Source: Anaerobacillus sp. CMMVII (GTDB lineage: Bacteria > Bacillota > Bacilli > Bacillales > Anaerobacillaceae). Taken from it: a DNA stretch of 64,000 bases. Shown in pieces: positions 8,838-19,354 of this stretch (position 1 is the stretch's first letter; each line of letters opens with the position of its first letter). The translations under genes were made by a program, and so were the position numbers. The notes beneath the pieces were generated by a model, which saw only the letters and a list, made by a program, of their open reading frames with translations, was not told where the DNA came from and ran no database searches. The stretch covers positions 186,001 through 250,000 of the forward strand of contig NZ_JACEHK010000002.1 of NCBI RefSeq assembly GCF_025377685.1. The letters are read 5' to 3'.

Positions 8838-9722
8838 ATGAAAATTGGATTTATTGGACTAGGTATAATGGGGAAACCAATGAGCAAAAATCTCATCAAA
8901 GCCGGGTATGAACTCGTGGTTCTTGATCGAAATCCTAGCGTAATTGATGAGTTAGTAGGCTTAGGTGCTACAGTAGCAAATAGCCCCAAAGAAGTAGCTG
9001 AGTTAACAGATGTTATGATCACGATGTTACCAAATTCACCACAAGTAAAAGAAGTAGCATTAGGCGAAGGTGGTCTAATTGAAGGAGCTCAGCCTGGTAA
9101 GGTTCTTATTGATATGAGTTCAATCGCTCCACTTGTTTCTAGAGAGGTTTGTCATGCATTAGCAGAAAGAGGATTTGAAATGCTAGATGCTCCAGTAAGT
9201 GGTGGAGAGCCAAAGGCTATTGACGGAACTTTATCTGTAATGGTAGGGGGAAATAAAGAAGTCTTTGAAAAGTATTATGCCGTGATGAAGGCAATGGCTG
9301 GTTCTGTCGTTCATGTAGGTGAAATTGGTGCTGGGAATATTGCTAAATTAGCAAATCAAACGATAGTAGCAGTTAATATTGCGGCTATGTCTGAAGCGTT
9401 AGTCTTAGCGCAAAAAGCTGGTGTTGAACCAGAATTAGTTTTTCAGGCAATTCGAGGTGGGTTAGCTGGAAGTACGGTTTTAGAAGCGAAGGCACCTTTG
9501 GTCCTAGACCGGAAGTTTGATCCTGGTTTCCGAATTAGCCTTCATATCAAGGATTTAAAAAATGTAATTGAAACAAGTCATGAAGTTGGAGCACCAACTC
9601 CTCTTACTTCCTCAGTATTGGAAATGATGCAAGCGTTAAAAGTAGATGGATTGGATATTGAAGACCATTCTAGTTTAGTAAAGTATTATGAAAAACTAGC
9701 TAACACAGAAGTGAGAAGATAA
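8838..9722 (+). CDS. garR: Tartronate semialdehyde reductase (2-hydroxy-3-oxopropionate reductase)
   Basis: A 294-residue beta-hydroxyacid dehydrogenase. The N-terminal NAD(P)-binding motif is GFIGLGIMGKPMSKNL (residues 4-19). The substrate-binding segment is DAPVSGGEPKAIDGTLSVMVGG (about 118-139), and the catalytic Lys is in GNIAKLANQ (about 170). This subgroup reduces tartronate semialdehyde to D-glycerate. Its position between the aldolase-like gene and glucarate dehydratase/glycerate kinase supports GarR rather than 3-hydroxyisobutyrate dehydrogenase. A ribosome site AAGGA precedes the ATG. Confidence 0.88.
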   Translation: MKIGFIGLGIMGKPMSKNLIKAGYELVVLDRNPSVIDELVGLGATVANSPKEVAELTDVMITMLPNSPQVKEVALGEGGLIEGAQPGKVLIDMSSIAPLVSREVCHALAERGFEMLDAPVSGGEPKAIDGTLSVMVGGNKEVFEKYYAVMKAMAGSVVHVGEIGAGNIAKLANQTIVAVNIAAMSEALVLAQKAGVEPELVFQAIRGGLAGSTVLEAKAPLVLDRKFDPGFRISLHIKDLKNVIETSHEVGAPTPLTSSVLEMMQALKVDGLDIEDHSSLVKYYEKLANTEVRR

Positions 9723-9726
9723 TAAT

Positions 9727-9816
9727 CTCTTGTTCCTTAAAAACAAGAGTAATGTTGAAAGGGGCATGGGAGTACACGAGTGACCATACCATAGTAGCTC
9801 TATCATGCCCCTTTTA
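9727..9816 (+). terminator. Two consecutive hairpins between garR and gudD
   Basis: CTCTTGTT/AACAAGAG (9727-9749) is followed by a larger stem AAAGGGGCATG/CATGCCCCTTTT (9758-9816) ending in T4 and A5. The second has terminator form. It may attenuate transcription inside the operon or stabilise the upstream message. Confidence 0.6.
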
Positions 9817-9980
9817 AAAAGTGAGAAGTCTTTTGCTACTTTAAACTTTTGTGAGTATAAGCAAAACTAAGGCTTTCACTTTAAGACAATTCGTATGCAA
9901 TATAAAGGTGGAAGATTTAGTTTTACTTATAATTACCTTAGATGTACATAAAAGAACTTAGAGAAGAGGGGATTTAGTTA

Positions 9981-11333
9981 ATGGAAACTCTACAAAAATT
10001 AGTTAACGTAACACCTATTATTACTGAAATGATGATTTATCCAGTGGCAGGAAGAGATAGTATGTTGCTTAATCTTAGTGGCGCACATGGTCCATATTTT
10101 ACTCGTAATATCGTTATCTTAAAAGATAGTACTGGAAATGTAGGTGTGGGTGAAGTTCCTGGTGGAGAAGGAATTTTAAAAACGCTAGAAGATGCAAAGT
10201 CTATAGTTATTGGTGCATCAATTGGAAATTATAATAACGTTTTAAATAAGGTAAGAAATAAATTTGCCGATAGAGATTCAGGTGGCAGAGGTCTTCAAAC
10301 ATTCGATTTACGGATAACAATTCATGCAGTGACAGCCATCGAAGCTGCATTATTAGACTTATTGGGAAAATACTTAAACGTCCCTGTTGCTGCATTACTA
10401 GGTGAAGGGCAACAGCGTGATAAAGTAAAAACTCTAGGATATTTATTCTATATTGGAGATCGAAATAAAACGGATCTACCGTATTATAGCAACCTTGATG
10501 CTGACGGTGAATGGCTTAGACTTCGTCACGAAGAAGCATTAACTCCAAAAGCAGTTGTTAGACTAGCAGAAGCAGCAGAAAAACGCTATGGGTTTAAAGA
10601 CTTTAAGTTAAAGGGTGGCGTATTAGAAGGAAGTGAAGAAATAAAAGCAATTAAAGCTTTAAAGGAACGTTTTCCAGATGCAAGAATTACACTTGATCCG
10701 AATGGTGGCTGGTCATTGGAGGAGGCAGTTCGATTATGTAAAGACATGCATGGAATCCTTGCTTATGCAGAAGATCCTTGCGGAGCTGAAAATGGCTATT
10801 CTGGTCGAGAAATTATGGCTGAATTTAGAAGGCAAACAGGGTTACCAACAGCCACAAATATGATTGCTACTGACTGGCGTCAAATGGGCCATACAATTTC
10901 ATTACAATCGGTAGATATTCCATTGGCTGATCCACACTTCTGGACAATGCAAGGATCTGTAAGGGTAGCTCAAATGTGTAACGAATGGGGCCTTACGTGG
11001 GGATCTCATTCAAATAACCACTTTGATATTTCGCTGGCGATGTTTACCCATGTAGCAGCAGCCGCCCCGGGAGAGATTACGGCGATCGACACACATTGGA
11101 TTTGGCAAGAAGGAACTGAACACCTAACAAAAGAACCATTAAAAATTGTAGATGGACATATCAGAGTCCCAGATAAGCCAGGTTTAGGAATTGAAATTGA
11201 TATGGATGAAGTTCATAAAGCACATGAAATGTATAACAATATGGGACTAGGTTCTCGCGATGATTCAGTCGCTATGCAATACCTAATCCCAAATTGGAAA
11301 TTTAATAATAAGCGTCCTTGCCTTGTTCGGTAA
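9981..11333 (+). CDS. gudD: Glucarate dehydratase
   Basis: A 450-residue enolase-superfamily enzyme that dehydrates D-glucarate (and L-idarate) to 5-keto-4-deoxyglucarate. It has the catalytic Lys motif FKLKGG (residues about 208-213), metal ligands in DPNGGWS and EDPCG, and the catalytic His in [14 protein letters not shown]. The length equals that of characterised GudD proteins (about 446-455). The ATG has GAGGGG upstream. It is the core enzyme that identifies the operon substrate. Confidence 0.95.
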   Translation: METLQKLVNVTPIITEMMIYPVAGRDSMLLNLSGAHGPYFTRNIVILKDSTGNVGVGEVPGGEGILKTLEDAKSIVIGASIGNYNNVLNKVRNKFADRDSGGRGLQTFDLRITIHAVTAIEAALLDLLGKYLNVPVAALLGEGQQRDKVKTLGYLFYIGDRNKTDLPYYSNLDADGEWLRLRHEEALTPKAVVRLAEAAEKRYGFKDFKLKGGVLEGSEEIKAIKALKERFPDARITLDPNGGWSLEEAVRLCKDMHGILAYAEDPCGAENGYSGREIMAEFRRQTGLPTATNMIATDWRQMGHTISLQSVDIPLADPHFWTMQGSVRVAQMCNEWGLTWGSHSNNHFDISLAMFTHVAAAAPGEITAIDTHWIWQEGTEHLTKEPLKIVDGHIRVPDKPGLGIEIDMDEVHKAHEMYNNMGLGSRDDSVAMQYLIPNWKFNNKRPCLVR

Positions 11334-11471
11334 ACAATAACCAATTAGAAAGATTAAGAGAGATAAATTTAGATAGTGTGTTAGGGGGTTACAATTAAGT
11401 TCTTAATGCCCTATCTAACTCTTTAATACGTGGAGATGAGAATGTCACTTATTAGAAAAGGGTCGATGTAG

Positions 11472-12653
11472 ATGAAAATAGTATTAGCGCCAGATTCCTT
11501 TAAAGAAAGTATGACGGCTAAAAATGCAGCATTAGCGATGGAAAGGGGAATTCATAAGGTTTTTCCTGATGCGAAATGTGTCATTGTACCGATGGCTGAT
11601 GGTGGAGAAGGCACAGTGGAATCGTTAGTAGATTTAACAGATGGAGAAATCATGGAAACTCAAGTTGTAGGCCCATTAGGAGAAACTATATTTGCACAAT
11701 ATGGATTAAGTGGTGATGGAAAACTAGCCATTATCGAAATGGCTAGTGCTAGTGGAATTCATTTATTAAAAAAAGAAGAGCGTAATCCCTTGAAAACAAC
11801 CTCTTTTGGTACTGGTCAATTAATAAAAGCCGCAGTTGATAAAGGGGTTACTAGAATCATTATGGGAATTGGTGGCAGTGTGACGAATGATGCTGGAGTT
11901 GGAATGCTCCAGGCACTCGGTTGTTCATTTAAAGACCGAAATGGAAACGAACTTCCTTATGGTGGTGGAAACCTAGGGTTGTTACATGAAATTGATGTTA
12001 GTCAGCTTGATCCACGCTTAGCAAGTGTAAGTTTTGAAGTTGCCTGTGATGTTACGAACCCATTAATAGGAAAAAATGGAGCTTCATATATCTTCGGTCC
12101 GCAAAAAGGAGCAACCCCTGAGATGGTGGAGCAGCTCGATCAAAACCTAACCCACTTTTCAGAGCTAGTAAAAGTACAATTAGGCAAGGACATTGCCGAG
12201 ATTGAAGGTGGCGGAGCAGCCGGTGGGCTTGGAGCTAGTTTACTTGCATTCTTAGATGCCTTTCTTAAAAAAGGGATCGACCTTGTCATCGATTATACAA
12301 ACCTAGAAGAAAAAATAATTGGTGCTGATTATGTTTTCACCGGTGAAGGTAGTATAGATCATCAAACGATCTACGGAAAAACCCCCTTCGGAGTAGCGAC
12401 AATTTCAGAAAAACATGGAGTACCAGTTATTGCATTCGCTGGTCGTGTAGGTGACGGTGTTCAAGAACTTTATAGTCACGGATTTACAGCTATTATTGGA
12501 ATCCTAAATGAACTAACTTCTTTAGATGATGCACTTAAAGCTGGCGAAATCAATTTAGAGCTTGCGGTAGAAAATATATGTAGAATTATTGAGCAAGAGC
12601 GAATGATAGAATGCAAGGCTAACCTATCAATCCAAGAAAACTTAACTAACTAA
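11472..12653 (+). CDS. garK: Glycerate 2-kinase (GarK/GlxK family)
   Basis: A 393-residue type I glycerate kinase. The N-terminus MKIVLAPDSFKESMTAKNAALAM is diagnostic, followed by PMADGGEGTV, GIGGSVTNDAGVGM (phosphate-binding Gly-rich loop) and the C-terminal FTGEGSIDHQT. It phosphorylates D-glycerate from GarR to 2-phosphoglycerate, feeding glycolysis and completing the glucarate/galactarate route. The C-terminus is about 15 residues longer than usual and ends in a polar tail. Spacing to gudD is about 140 bases. Confidence 0.93.
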   Translation: MKIVLAPDSFKESMTAKNAALAMERGIHKVFPDAKCVIVPMADGGEGTVESLVDLTDGEIMETQVVGPLGETIFAQYGLSGDGKLAIIEMASASGIHLLKKEERNPLKTTSFGTGQLIKAAVDKGVTRIIMGIGGSVTNDAGVGMLQALGCSFKDRNGNELPYGGGNLGLLHEIDVSQLDPRLASVSFEVACDVTNPLIGKNGASYIFGPQKGATPEMVEQLDQNLTHFSELVKVQLGKDIAEIEGGGAAGGLGASLLAFLDAFLKKGIDLVIDYTNLEEKIIGADYVFTGEGSIDHQTIYGKTPFGVATISEKHGVPVIAFAGRVGDGVQELYSHGFTAIIGILNELTSLDDALKAGEINLELAVENICRIIEQERMIECKANLSIQENLTN

Positions 12654-12671
12654 AGTTTAGTAGCCAAAAAC

Positions 12672-12710
12672 TTTTGGTCATTTGAACAAAAAATAGTTAG
12701 AAAGTTTAGC
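12672..12710 (+). promoter_or_regulatory. Palindromic operator overlapping an internal promoter of the diacid locus (site 2)
   Basis: TTTTGGTCA and TGAACAAAA flank a TT spacer (8 of 9 symmetric). The -35 is TTGAAC (12682-12687), the spacer 17 bases, and the -10-like box TTTAGC (12705-12710), followed by GTGAACGATGA. It is the same design as site 1 at 7683-7722, so the tct transporter and garD are probably under the same regulator as the first half of the locus. Confidence 0.65.
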
Positions 12711-12795
12711 TTCGTGAACGATGAATATCCCTCTTGTTTTAATAAAATTTATTTATATTGTGATAGAAATTCCGATAAATTATTTCAGCTTGAAA

Positions 12796-12810
12796 ATGTA
12801 AGCGGTTTAA
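12796..12810 (+). promoter_or_regulatory. Candidate CcpA cre site ahead of tctB
   Basis: ATGTAAGCGGTTTAA matches the cre consensus except for A in place of the conserved C near the 3' end. It lies downstream of promoter site 2, as the other candidate does for site 1. Confidence 0.4.
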
Positions 12811-12879
12811 TAGAAAGGTGACTAGCTACATCCTAATCAAATTTGTTATGCAATCTAGCATGAGTTAATGGAGGTCATT

Positions 12880-13434
12880 ATGCTAAAAAAATATGGAGAT
12901 GTTTATGCTGGAATATTCTTGCTAGCATTCGCAGTTGTTTATTATCTTTCTTCCTTAAGTATCAAGCAGTTAACAGTTTCAAAAGTTGGTTCACAATTTT
13001 TACCTCAAATCGTAGCAGGGGGGATCTTCTTCTTTAGCTTAATCTTACTAATTCAAGGAATTAATAAAGTGAGAGTTCAGAAAAAGCTAGATGAAGTAAT
13101 GGAGCAGAGTGAGCGGGAATTGGCAGCGGAAGCAAGCAGCGATGTTGAAACTGGTTCTGAGGAAATTCGTAGCGATGATCAAGATAGTCCAAAAAAGTTC
13201 TTGTCCGTTCTTATTACCCTAAGTTTAATTATTGTTTATGTAGCTCTAATGCCATTTTTAGGATTTATTATCTCTACGGTTCTTTATCTTTTTATTCAAA
13301 TGTGTTTATTGGCACATGAAACTCAACGAAGATATGTATTATTCCTAATTATTTCCGTATTCGTTTCGGTTTCCGTGTACTACGTTTTTAAGCATTTACT
13401 GTATTTAATGCTACCAGCTGGTTTATTGGGATAA
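12880..13434 (+). CDS. tctB: Tripartite tricarboxylate transporter small membrane subunit TctB
   Basis: A 184-residue protein with four predicted transmembrane helices (near residues 8-25, 38-57, 112-135 and 150-180) and a charged central loop rich in Glu, as in TctB/DUF1468 proteins. It is followed 12 bases later by TctA and then by TctC, so the three parts of a TTT-type secondary carrier are all present. The ATG at 12880 was chosen because the in-frame ATGGAGG just upstream is its ribosome site. TTT systems import tri- and dicarboxylates with a periplasmic-type binding protein; here the likely cargo is glucarate/galactarate. Confidence 0.88.
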   Translation: MLKKYGDVYAGIFLLAFAVVYYLSSLSIKQLTVSKVGSQFLPQIVAGGIFFFSLILLIQGINKVRVQKKLDEVMEQSERELAAEASSDVETGSEEIRSDDQDSPKKFLSVLITLSLIIVYVALMPFLGFIISTVLYLFIQMCLLAHETQRRYVLFLIISVFVSVSVYYVFKHLLYLMLPAGLLG

Positions 13435-13446
13435 GGAGGCTTCCCC

Positions 13447-14918
13447 ATGTTTGACTTAATATTAGCAGGTTCGCTGAAATATTTACACTCAATACGATGG
13501 TATTAATCTTTTTGGGTACAGCACTTGGATTGATTTTCGGATCAATTCCAGGTTTAACAGCAACGATGGCAGTGGCGATATGTTTGCCTATTACGTATGC
13601 GATGGGTCCTAGCCAAGGGATGTCATTACTTATGGGACTTTATATAGGGGGAGTATCTGGAGGGCTAATTCCAGCAATTCTGTTAAAGCTACCAGGAACC
13701 CCGTCATCAATAGCAACAACATTCGATGGCTTCCCAATGGCACAAAAAGGAGAGGCTGGAAAAGCGTTTGGCTTAGCGATAGTCTTTTCATTTTTAGGTG
13801 GATTGTTAAGTATTATTGCCTTAACACTAATCTCACCTCCATTAGCAGGAGTTGCTTTAAAATTTGGCCCATTTGAGTATTTTGCAATTACTGTCTTTGC
13901 ATTAACACTTATATCGAGTCTTTCAGACGGATCAATTGTAAAAGGTGTTTTAAGTGGATTAATAGGAATTTCTTTGGCAATGGTAGGTTCAGCACCTATT
14001 GATGCCTTCTCAAGGTTTACCTTTGGTTTTAAGCAATTAGATGCAGGCTTTAATCTTTTACCGGTATTAATTGGCTTATTTGCAGTATCTGAGATTTTAA
14101 GGATAGCAGAAACAAAAATAGATCCGACAACGATTAAGAAGATTGAATACAAAATAAAAGGTTTGGGTTTTCTATTGCTGAGTTCTTCAAGCAAGGCTGG
14201 AACTTTTTAAGATCATCATTAATCGGGATAGCCATTGGAATTCTTCCGGGTATTGGTGGGGGTACAGCAAATATTATTGCTTATGTTGCAGCAAAAAATC
14301 AGTCAAAAACACCTGAGAAATTCGGGAAAGGAACTCCAGATGGTGTTGTTGCTTCAGAATCGGCAAATAATGCTGCTGTTGGAGGCGCACTAGTTCCTTT
14401 AATTGCTCTAGGTATCCCAGGGGATACCGTTACAGCAATGTTATTGGGTGGGTTAATCATTCACGGAATACAGCCAGGTCCATTATTTTTACACAATTTC
14501 CAACAGTCGTTTATGGAATTTTCGCTGCATTAATTATCGCGAATATAGCAATGATTATTCTAATGCTAAGTGGGATGCGCTTCTTTGTAAGATTACTAAA
14601 TATTCCACAACACATTTTACTACCAATTATCATTACTTTATGTGTAGTAGGGGCTTTCGGAGCAAATAACCGTTGTTTGATGCAGGTGCGTTAGTATTTT
14701 TTGGAGTATTAGGTTATTTACTTATCAAATTTAAATTCCCATTAACACCAATAATTTTAGGATTTATATTAGGGCCTTTACTAGAAACGAACTTACGTCG
14801 AGGTTTAATGCTAACTGACGGTGATTTTCTTCCGTTTTTAACAAAACCAATTGCAGTATTTTTCTTATCAATTGCAGTTTTTTCTGTAGTTTTCAAACTA
14901 TGGAAAAAATTACAATAA
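13447..14918 (+). CDS. tctA: Tripartite tricarboxylate transporter large subunit TctA (four frameshifts in this sequence)
   Basis: The combined frames give about 491 residues, the normal TctA size. They include GLIFGSIPGLTATMAVAICLP, IPAILLKLPGTPSSIATTFDG and GIPGDTVTAMLLGG, which are TctA signatures. The reading frame is broken four times, near 13470 (AGGTTCGC), 14170 (GGTTTTCT), 14486 (CCATTATTTTTACAC) and 14670 (CCGTTGTTTG). In each case adding one T restores a perfect TctA match. The start ATG at 13447 follows AAGGAGG. Four lesions with no amino-acid decay suggest base-calling errors in T-runs rather than a pseudogene. Confidence 0.85.
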
Positions 14919-14952
14919 CCAAAAAAAAATGAAAGTATCAGGAGGGGTCTAA

Positions 14953-15990
14953 ATGAAAAAGAATTTTAAGTCAATTTTACTTTTGCTAGTAGCGATGTTT
15001 TTTATGGCAATGGCCATAGGTTGTAGCAGTTCAGAAACTCAAAATGATCCAAAGCCTAGTGAAGAGCCAAAAACCGAAGCACCAAACGAAGAGAAGCCAG
15101 CAGAAGAAATTGACTATCCTACCAAACCAATTCAAGTAATTGCCCCAGTAGGTGCTGGCGGAGACACAGATCGAAATACTAGAAACTTAGCTAGATTTTT
15201 AGAAGATGAATTAGGGAAGCCAGTTGTCGTTCTAACGTAGGTGGAGCTGGTGGTACTGTAGGTTCACAACAAGTTCTCGACTCTCCAGCAGATGGGTACA
15301 CTGTACTTTGCTTATCATGATGCAACTATTTTGAATAATATTTTCGGATTAGCTGAATTCTCGTTTGATGAGTTTGAGATTGCAGGGATTAGTGTTTTAG
15401 ATGAAGGAAATGCGTTCCTAGTTAAAGGAGATTCACCTTTTAACTCATTAGAGGATCTTATTTCACATGCGAAGGCGAACCCAAACCAAGTAACAGTTGC
15501 CACTGAAATCGGTGCACATACTTACATGCAATTACTCGCTTTCCAAAACACAACTGATACTGAATTAAGATTGGTAGACGCAGGTGGGGCAGCAGATAAA
15601 ATTGCCGCTTTACTAGGTGGGCATGTTGATATCCTTCCAACTCAACTTGGATTAGTGCAAGCCTATATCGAATCAGGGGATATGAAAGCTTTAGGAGTTA
15701 TCTCTGAGGAAAGATTACCTGAAATGCCAGAAGTACCAACATTTAAAGAACAAGGTGTAGATGCAGTAGTTAATAAATTATTTTACTGGGGGTTCCCAAA
15801 AGGAACACCTGAAGAGATTGTAAACAAGTTCTCAGCTGCAATGGAGAAGGTAATTACGACAAACGAAGAATTTAAAACTTCTTCTGAGTCACATATTGTT
15901 ACCCCTACTTTTATGGGTCCCGCTGAAGCAGTTGAGTATATGACAAAAGTCCGCGAACAATATCAAGAATTATATAATAGTATGCAATAA
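14953..15990 (+). CDS. tctC: Tripartite tricarboxylate transporter substrate-binding lipoprotein TctC (frameshifted here)
   Basis: An extracytoplasmic binding protein with a lipoprotein signal peptide (hydrophobic to residue 22, lipobox AIGC with Cys24), an acidic/proline linker and then the Bug/TctC domain from YPTKPIQVIAPVGAGGDTDRNTRN. Two breaks occur: one base missing near 15228 and apparently two T near 15311. The stretch between them in the middle frame reads NVGGAGGTVGSQQVLDSPADGYT, the expected TctC loop. The C-terminal part has GFPKGTPEEIVNKFSAAM, typical of the family. AGGAGGGG precedes the ATG. It is the last gene of the transporter set and probably binds an aldarate. Confidence 0.87.
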
Positions 15991-16048
15991 GAGTCAGTAT
16001 GAATAATTGAGGGTACTTAAAACTATGTTTCTAACGGATTGGAGGATA

Positions 16049-16076
16049 CTAGCAAAGGGTTTGTTGGACTTGCTAG
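16049..16076 (+). other. Stem-loop between tctC and garD
   Basis: CTAGCAA and TTGCTAG form a 7-bp stem with a 14-base loop. There is no good T-tract after it, so processing or partial termination is possible but unproven. Confidence 0.35.
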
Positions 16077-16160
16077 CATTCTCTCATACGATAAGACCGT
16101 GGTTTCAAGTCCCTTTTTCTATATAAACTATAACTTTCGGTGACTTGAGGAGAGATAAGA

Positions 16161-17696
16161 ATGAACATGAATGAAAAGCTTTTAGAAGCTCCCCTATATA
16201 TAAAAGTGCATTCTGAAGATAATGTAGCGATTATTGTTAACACAGGAGGTTTAGAGATTGGAACAGAATTTTCTTGTGGTTTGAAATTAAGAGAACGCGT
16301 TCCACAAGGTCATAAAGTGAATTTACAAGATTTAGAAGAAGGTCAAGCGATTGTTCGATATGGTGAAGTGATAGGCTATGCTAATCAATTTATAAAAAAG
16401 GGTAGTTGGGTCGAGGAGTCATTGATAGAAATGCCAATCCCGCCTAAACTAGATGAACTTTCTGTAGCAAATAAAATTCCTAAGTTGTTACCTCCCTTGG
16501 AAGGATATACATTTGAGGGTTACCGAAACGAAAATGGAACTGCAGGTATAAAGAATATCCTTGGTATTACGACGAGTGTTCAATGTGTCGCAGGTGTATT
16601 AAATCATGTAGTTTCGAAAATAAAAGAGGAATTGTTACCTAAGCATCCAAATGTTGATGATGTTGTTGCGCTAAATCACACATACGGTTGTGGTGTAGCG
16701 ATTAATGCACCTGAGGCAAAAGTTCCAATCCGAACTCTCCAAAATATTGCATTACACCCTAACTTTGGTGGTGAGGTTATGGTCGTTAGTCTTGGATGCG
16801 AGAAATTGGTTCCTGAAAGACTTACCCCTGATGGAAGTAGTTCAAATATTGTATTTTTGCAAGAGCAACAAGGCTTTATGAAGATGGTAGAAACTATCAT
16901 GGAAATGGCAGAGCAAAAATTAAATAAATTAAATGGTCGCCAAAGAGAGACCTGTTCAGTGTCAGATTTAGTAGTGGGGCTTCAATGTGGTGGTAGCGAT
17001 GCTTTTTCTGGAGTAACTGCTAATCCTGCTGTAGGCTTTACAGCCGATTTATTGGTTCGTGCTGGCGCAACTGTCTTATTTTCCGAAGTTACTGAGGTGA
17101 GGGATGCAGTTCATCTTCTAACTCCCAGAGCTGTAAGTAACGAAGTTGGTCAGGCACTTATTCGTGAGATGAAATGGTACGATGATTATTTACAAAAAGG
17201 AGAGGCAGATCGCAGTGCTAATCCTTCCCCTGGAAATAAGAAGGGCGGTTTGGCCAATGTAGTTGAGAAATCCTTAGGATCTATTGCTAAGTCCGGAACA
17301 AGTCCTATTGTCGCTGTTTTGTCTCCAGGTGAAAAAGCAAATGAAAAGGGGTTAATCTTTGCTGCAACTCCGGCGAGTGATTTTGTTTGTGGTACTTTGC
17401 AATTAGCGTCTGGAATGCATTTACAGGTTTTTACTACCGGGAGAGGAACGCCTTATGGATTGTCTATGGCACCGGTAATCAAGGTTTCAACCCGAAATGC
17501 ACTTTTAGAACAATGGGGAGATTTAATTGATATTAATGCAGGTACAATTGCGACTGGTGAAGCAACAATTGAAGATGTAGGATGGGAGTTGTTTCATTTT
17601 ATCCTAGATGTTGCTAGTGGTAAGAAGAAAACTTGGGCAGATCAATGGGGATTACATAACGATTTGACGTTGTTTAATCCTGCACCAATTACGTAA
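16161..17696 (+). CDS. garD: Galactarate dehydratase
   Basis: A 511-residue UxaA/GarD family protein. It has an N-terminal SAF-like domain ([21 protein letters not shown]), the linker [22 protein letters not shown], and a long C-terminal catalytic region with [27 protein letters not shown] and [15 protein letters not shown]. The length and spacing of motifs are those of Bacillus GarD (YcbH). It dehydrates galactarate (mucate) to 5-keto-4-deoxyglucarate, so the two dehydratases GudD and GarD converge on one intermediate. GAGGAGAG precedes the ATG. Confidence 0.94.
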   Translation: MNMNEKLLEAPLYIKVHSEDNVAIIVNTGGLEIGTEFSCGLKLRERVPQGHKVNLQDLEEGQAIVRYGEVIGYANQFIKKGSWVEESLIEMPIPPKLDELSVANKIPKLLPPLEGYTFEGYRNENGTAGIKNILGITTSVQCVAGVLNHVVSKIKEELLPKHPNVDDVVALNHTYGCGVAINAPEAKVPIRTLQNIALHPNFGGEVMVVSLGCEKLVPERLTPDGSSSNIVFLQEQQGFMKMVETIMEMAEQKLNKLNGRQRETCSVSDLVVGLQCGGSDAFSGVTANPAVGFTADLLVRAGATVLFSEVTEVRDAVHLLTPRAVSNEVGQALIREMKWYDDYLQKGEADRSANPSPGNKKGGLANVVEKSLGSIAKSGTSPIVAVLSPGEKANEKGLIFAATPASDFVCGTLQLASGMHLQVFTTGRGTPYGLSMAPVIKVSTRNALLEQWGDLIDINAGTIATGEATIEDVGWELFHFILDVASGKKKTWADQWGLHNDLTLFNPAPIT

Positions 17697-17699
17697 ACT

Positions 17700-17742
17700 T
17701 TCTTCACTTATTTAATTTAAGTAGAAAGAAGTGTTTCGTTTT
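17700..17742 (+). terminator. Imperfect terminator-like hairpin after garD
   Basis: ACTTTCTTCACTTA and TAAGTAGAAAGAAGT pair imperfectly and are followed by GTTTCGTTTT. The right arm also contains the purine-rich segment that would serve as ribosome site for the next gene, so the fold could also limit its translation. Confidence 0.5.
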
Positions 17743-19073
17743 ATGAGAAGTTATGTCATTTTACTAATGTGTATGTTATTTTTGCTTCAATATTTTCTAA
17801 ATCTTAATTGGTTGGAGATACTTGTTGTCATTATGGTACTATTAGCTTTTCTAGTGAGTGCGATCAAGTCATCCGGCTTTCCAAGAACTATTGGGATTTT
17901 ATGATGGTTCTTGGAATTTTTTTAGAATATCAAAAAGGTACTGGGATAGCGGGAGTTAGTCAAGGGGTTTTGGTAATCTTACCTTTACTATGTCTAGTTA
18001 TACTCACACCACTTCTTTCAGTTCCGATAAAACTAGATGGGTATTTTGAAGCAGTAAACGTTTTATTAAGGAAACTAATCTATCAGCCAAGGAAATTGTT
18101 TGCTGGAATTACGTCTTCATTATTTATTTTAAGTCCGATACTTAGCTTAGGCTCAGTCCGAATTATACACGAATTCTTAACAGAATTGAAACTACCACCG
18201 GCCGTGTATGCCAAGAGTTACTTAGTCGGATTTTCAACAGCTATTATGTGGTCTCCATATTTTGGGTCTGTATCTTTAGTCCTCTATTATTTGGAAATGC
18301 CAGTTGGCCAATATATTCTATATGGGATCGGCTTGGCGTTTGTTTCATTAATAGTAGGGAATATAATGTTTGCTCTCTGGACAAAGAAAAATCAGCTTGT
18401 GCAGGAAGAACATTTAAAAGTTCCGATAGGAAGTAATCACCAAAAGCAGCTAATAAAGTTGGCTTTGTTTGTGGCGGGTCTAATAATTATTTCATTAGTC
18501 ATTGAGTTTGTAACAAAATGGTCGATGCTCGTCATTGTTAGTTTAATATCAATTGCTTTTCCGATAGTTTGGGGAATCACGACGAATGGTTGGAAGAGGC
18601 TTTATCCTCAATGGAAGGCGTTTAAAGATATATCGGTTCCCGCGCTTAACAATGAAATTATGTTATTTACCAGTGCAGGGTTGCTAGGACATGCCATTCA
18701 AGGAACAAATTTTGCAATTAAATTAAGTGGTTACTTAACAATGGTTGCAAATAAGTCTGTTTTGCTGTTTATCCTCTTTGTCATGGGTATAGTATTAATT
18801 TTTACGTATATAGGAATTCATCAGATCGCTGTAATAGCTGCGTTAGCAATGCAGTTAGATCCACATCAATTAGGGATAAGTACCTTGAGTTTAGCTATTT
18901 TACTCTTGCTTTCCTGGTCAATATCTACGGTCTTGAGTCCATTTTCTGGATTGAATTTAATGGTAAGTCGCTTTTTAGGGTGGTCAGGTGTTCAAGTTGG
19001 TCTAAGAGCAAATGGAGCACATCTAACTATCTTATCGGTTATTGGAATTTTTATTATTTTAGTAACACTATAG
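17743..19073 (+). CDS. Polytopic membrane protein, putative organic-acid permease (frameshifted here)
   Basis: About 443 residues with 10-12 hydrophobic segments. The N-terminal frame runs MRSYVILLMCMLFLLQYFL from the ATG at 17743 to a stop near 17902. The downstream frame continues without a gap as MMVLGIFLEYQKGTG, so one T is missing from the run near 17897-17900. An alternative TTG at 17808 would give an unnatural polar N-terminus. The helical repeats, with LSPILSLGSVR in the middle and SWSISTVLSPFSGLNLMVSR near the end, resemble carriers of the ion-transporter type that repeat two re-entrant halves, but no family can be named with confidence. Its place at the end of the diacid locus suggests transport of a related acid. 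Confidence 0.6.
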
Positions 19074-19105
19074 CTAGTAAATAGATAAATAGATTATAAA
19101 AGTAG

Positions 19106-19150
19106 AGCTCTTAGATAAGGTCCTTGTCTTAAGGGCTATTTTGTTGTTTT
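19106..19150 (+). terminator. Terminator after the putative permease
   Basis: AGCTCTTAGATAAGG pairs with TTGTCTTAAGGGCT, with wobbles, and is followed by ATTTTGTTGTTTT. Confidence 0.6.
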
Positions 19151-19354
19151 AAAAAGCTGTTTTCTCAAAGATATTTGCTTTTTAAAATAGCTAGTAACGA
19201 CATGATATATTAAGGTCTCGTCTGACAGAGAAGAAAATGTTTGTGTCGAAGTTCAAATTCATACGTTCGCCAAGGACTTTAGGGCAAGTCTAGAGCACAA
19301 AATTTACTATAACTGAAGGATGCAGCACTTTCAGCTACTAAACTAGATAAAAAA

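Noticed and set aside
13447-14918. tctA as a true pseudogene
   Set aside because: All four breaks are single missing bases in short T runs, and the protein sequence across them is fully conserved, so sequencing error is more likely than decay.
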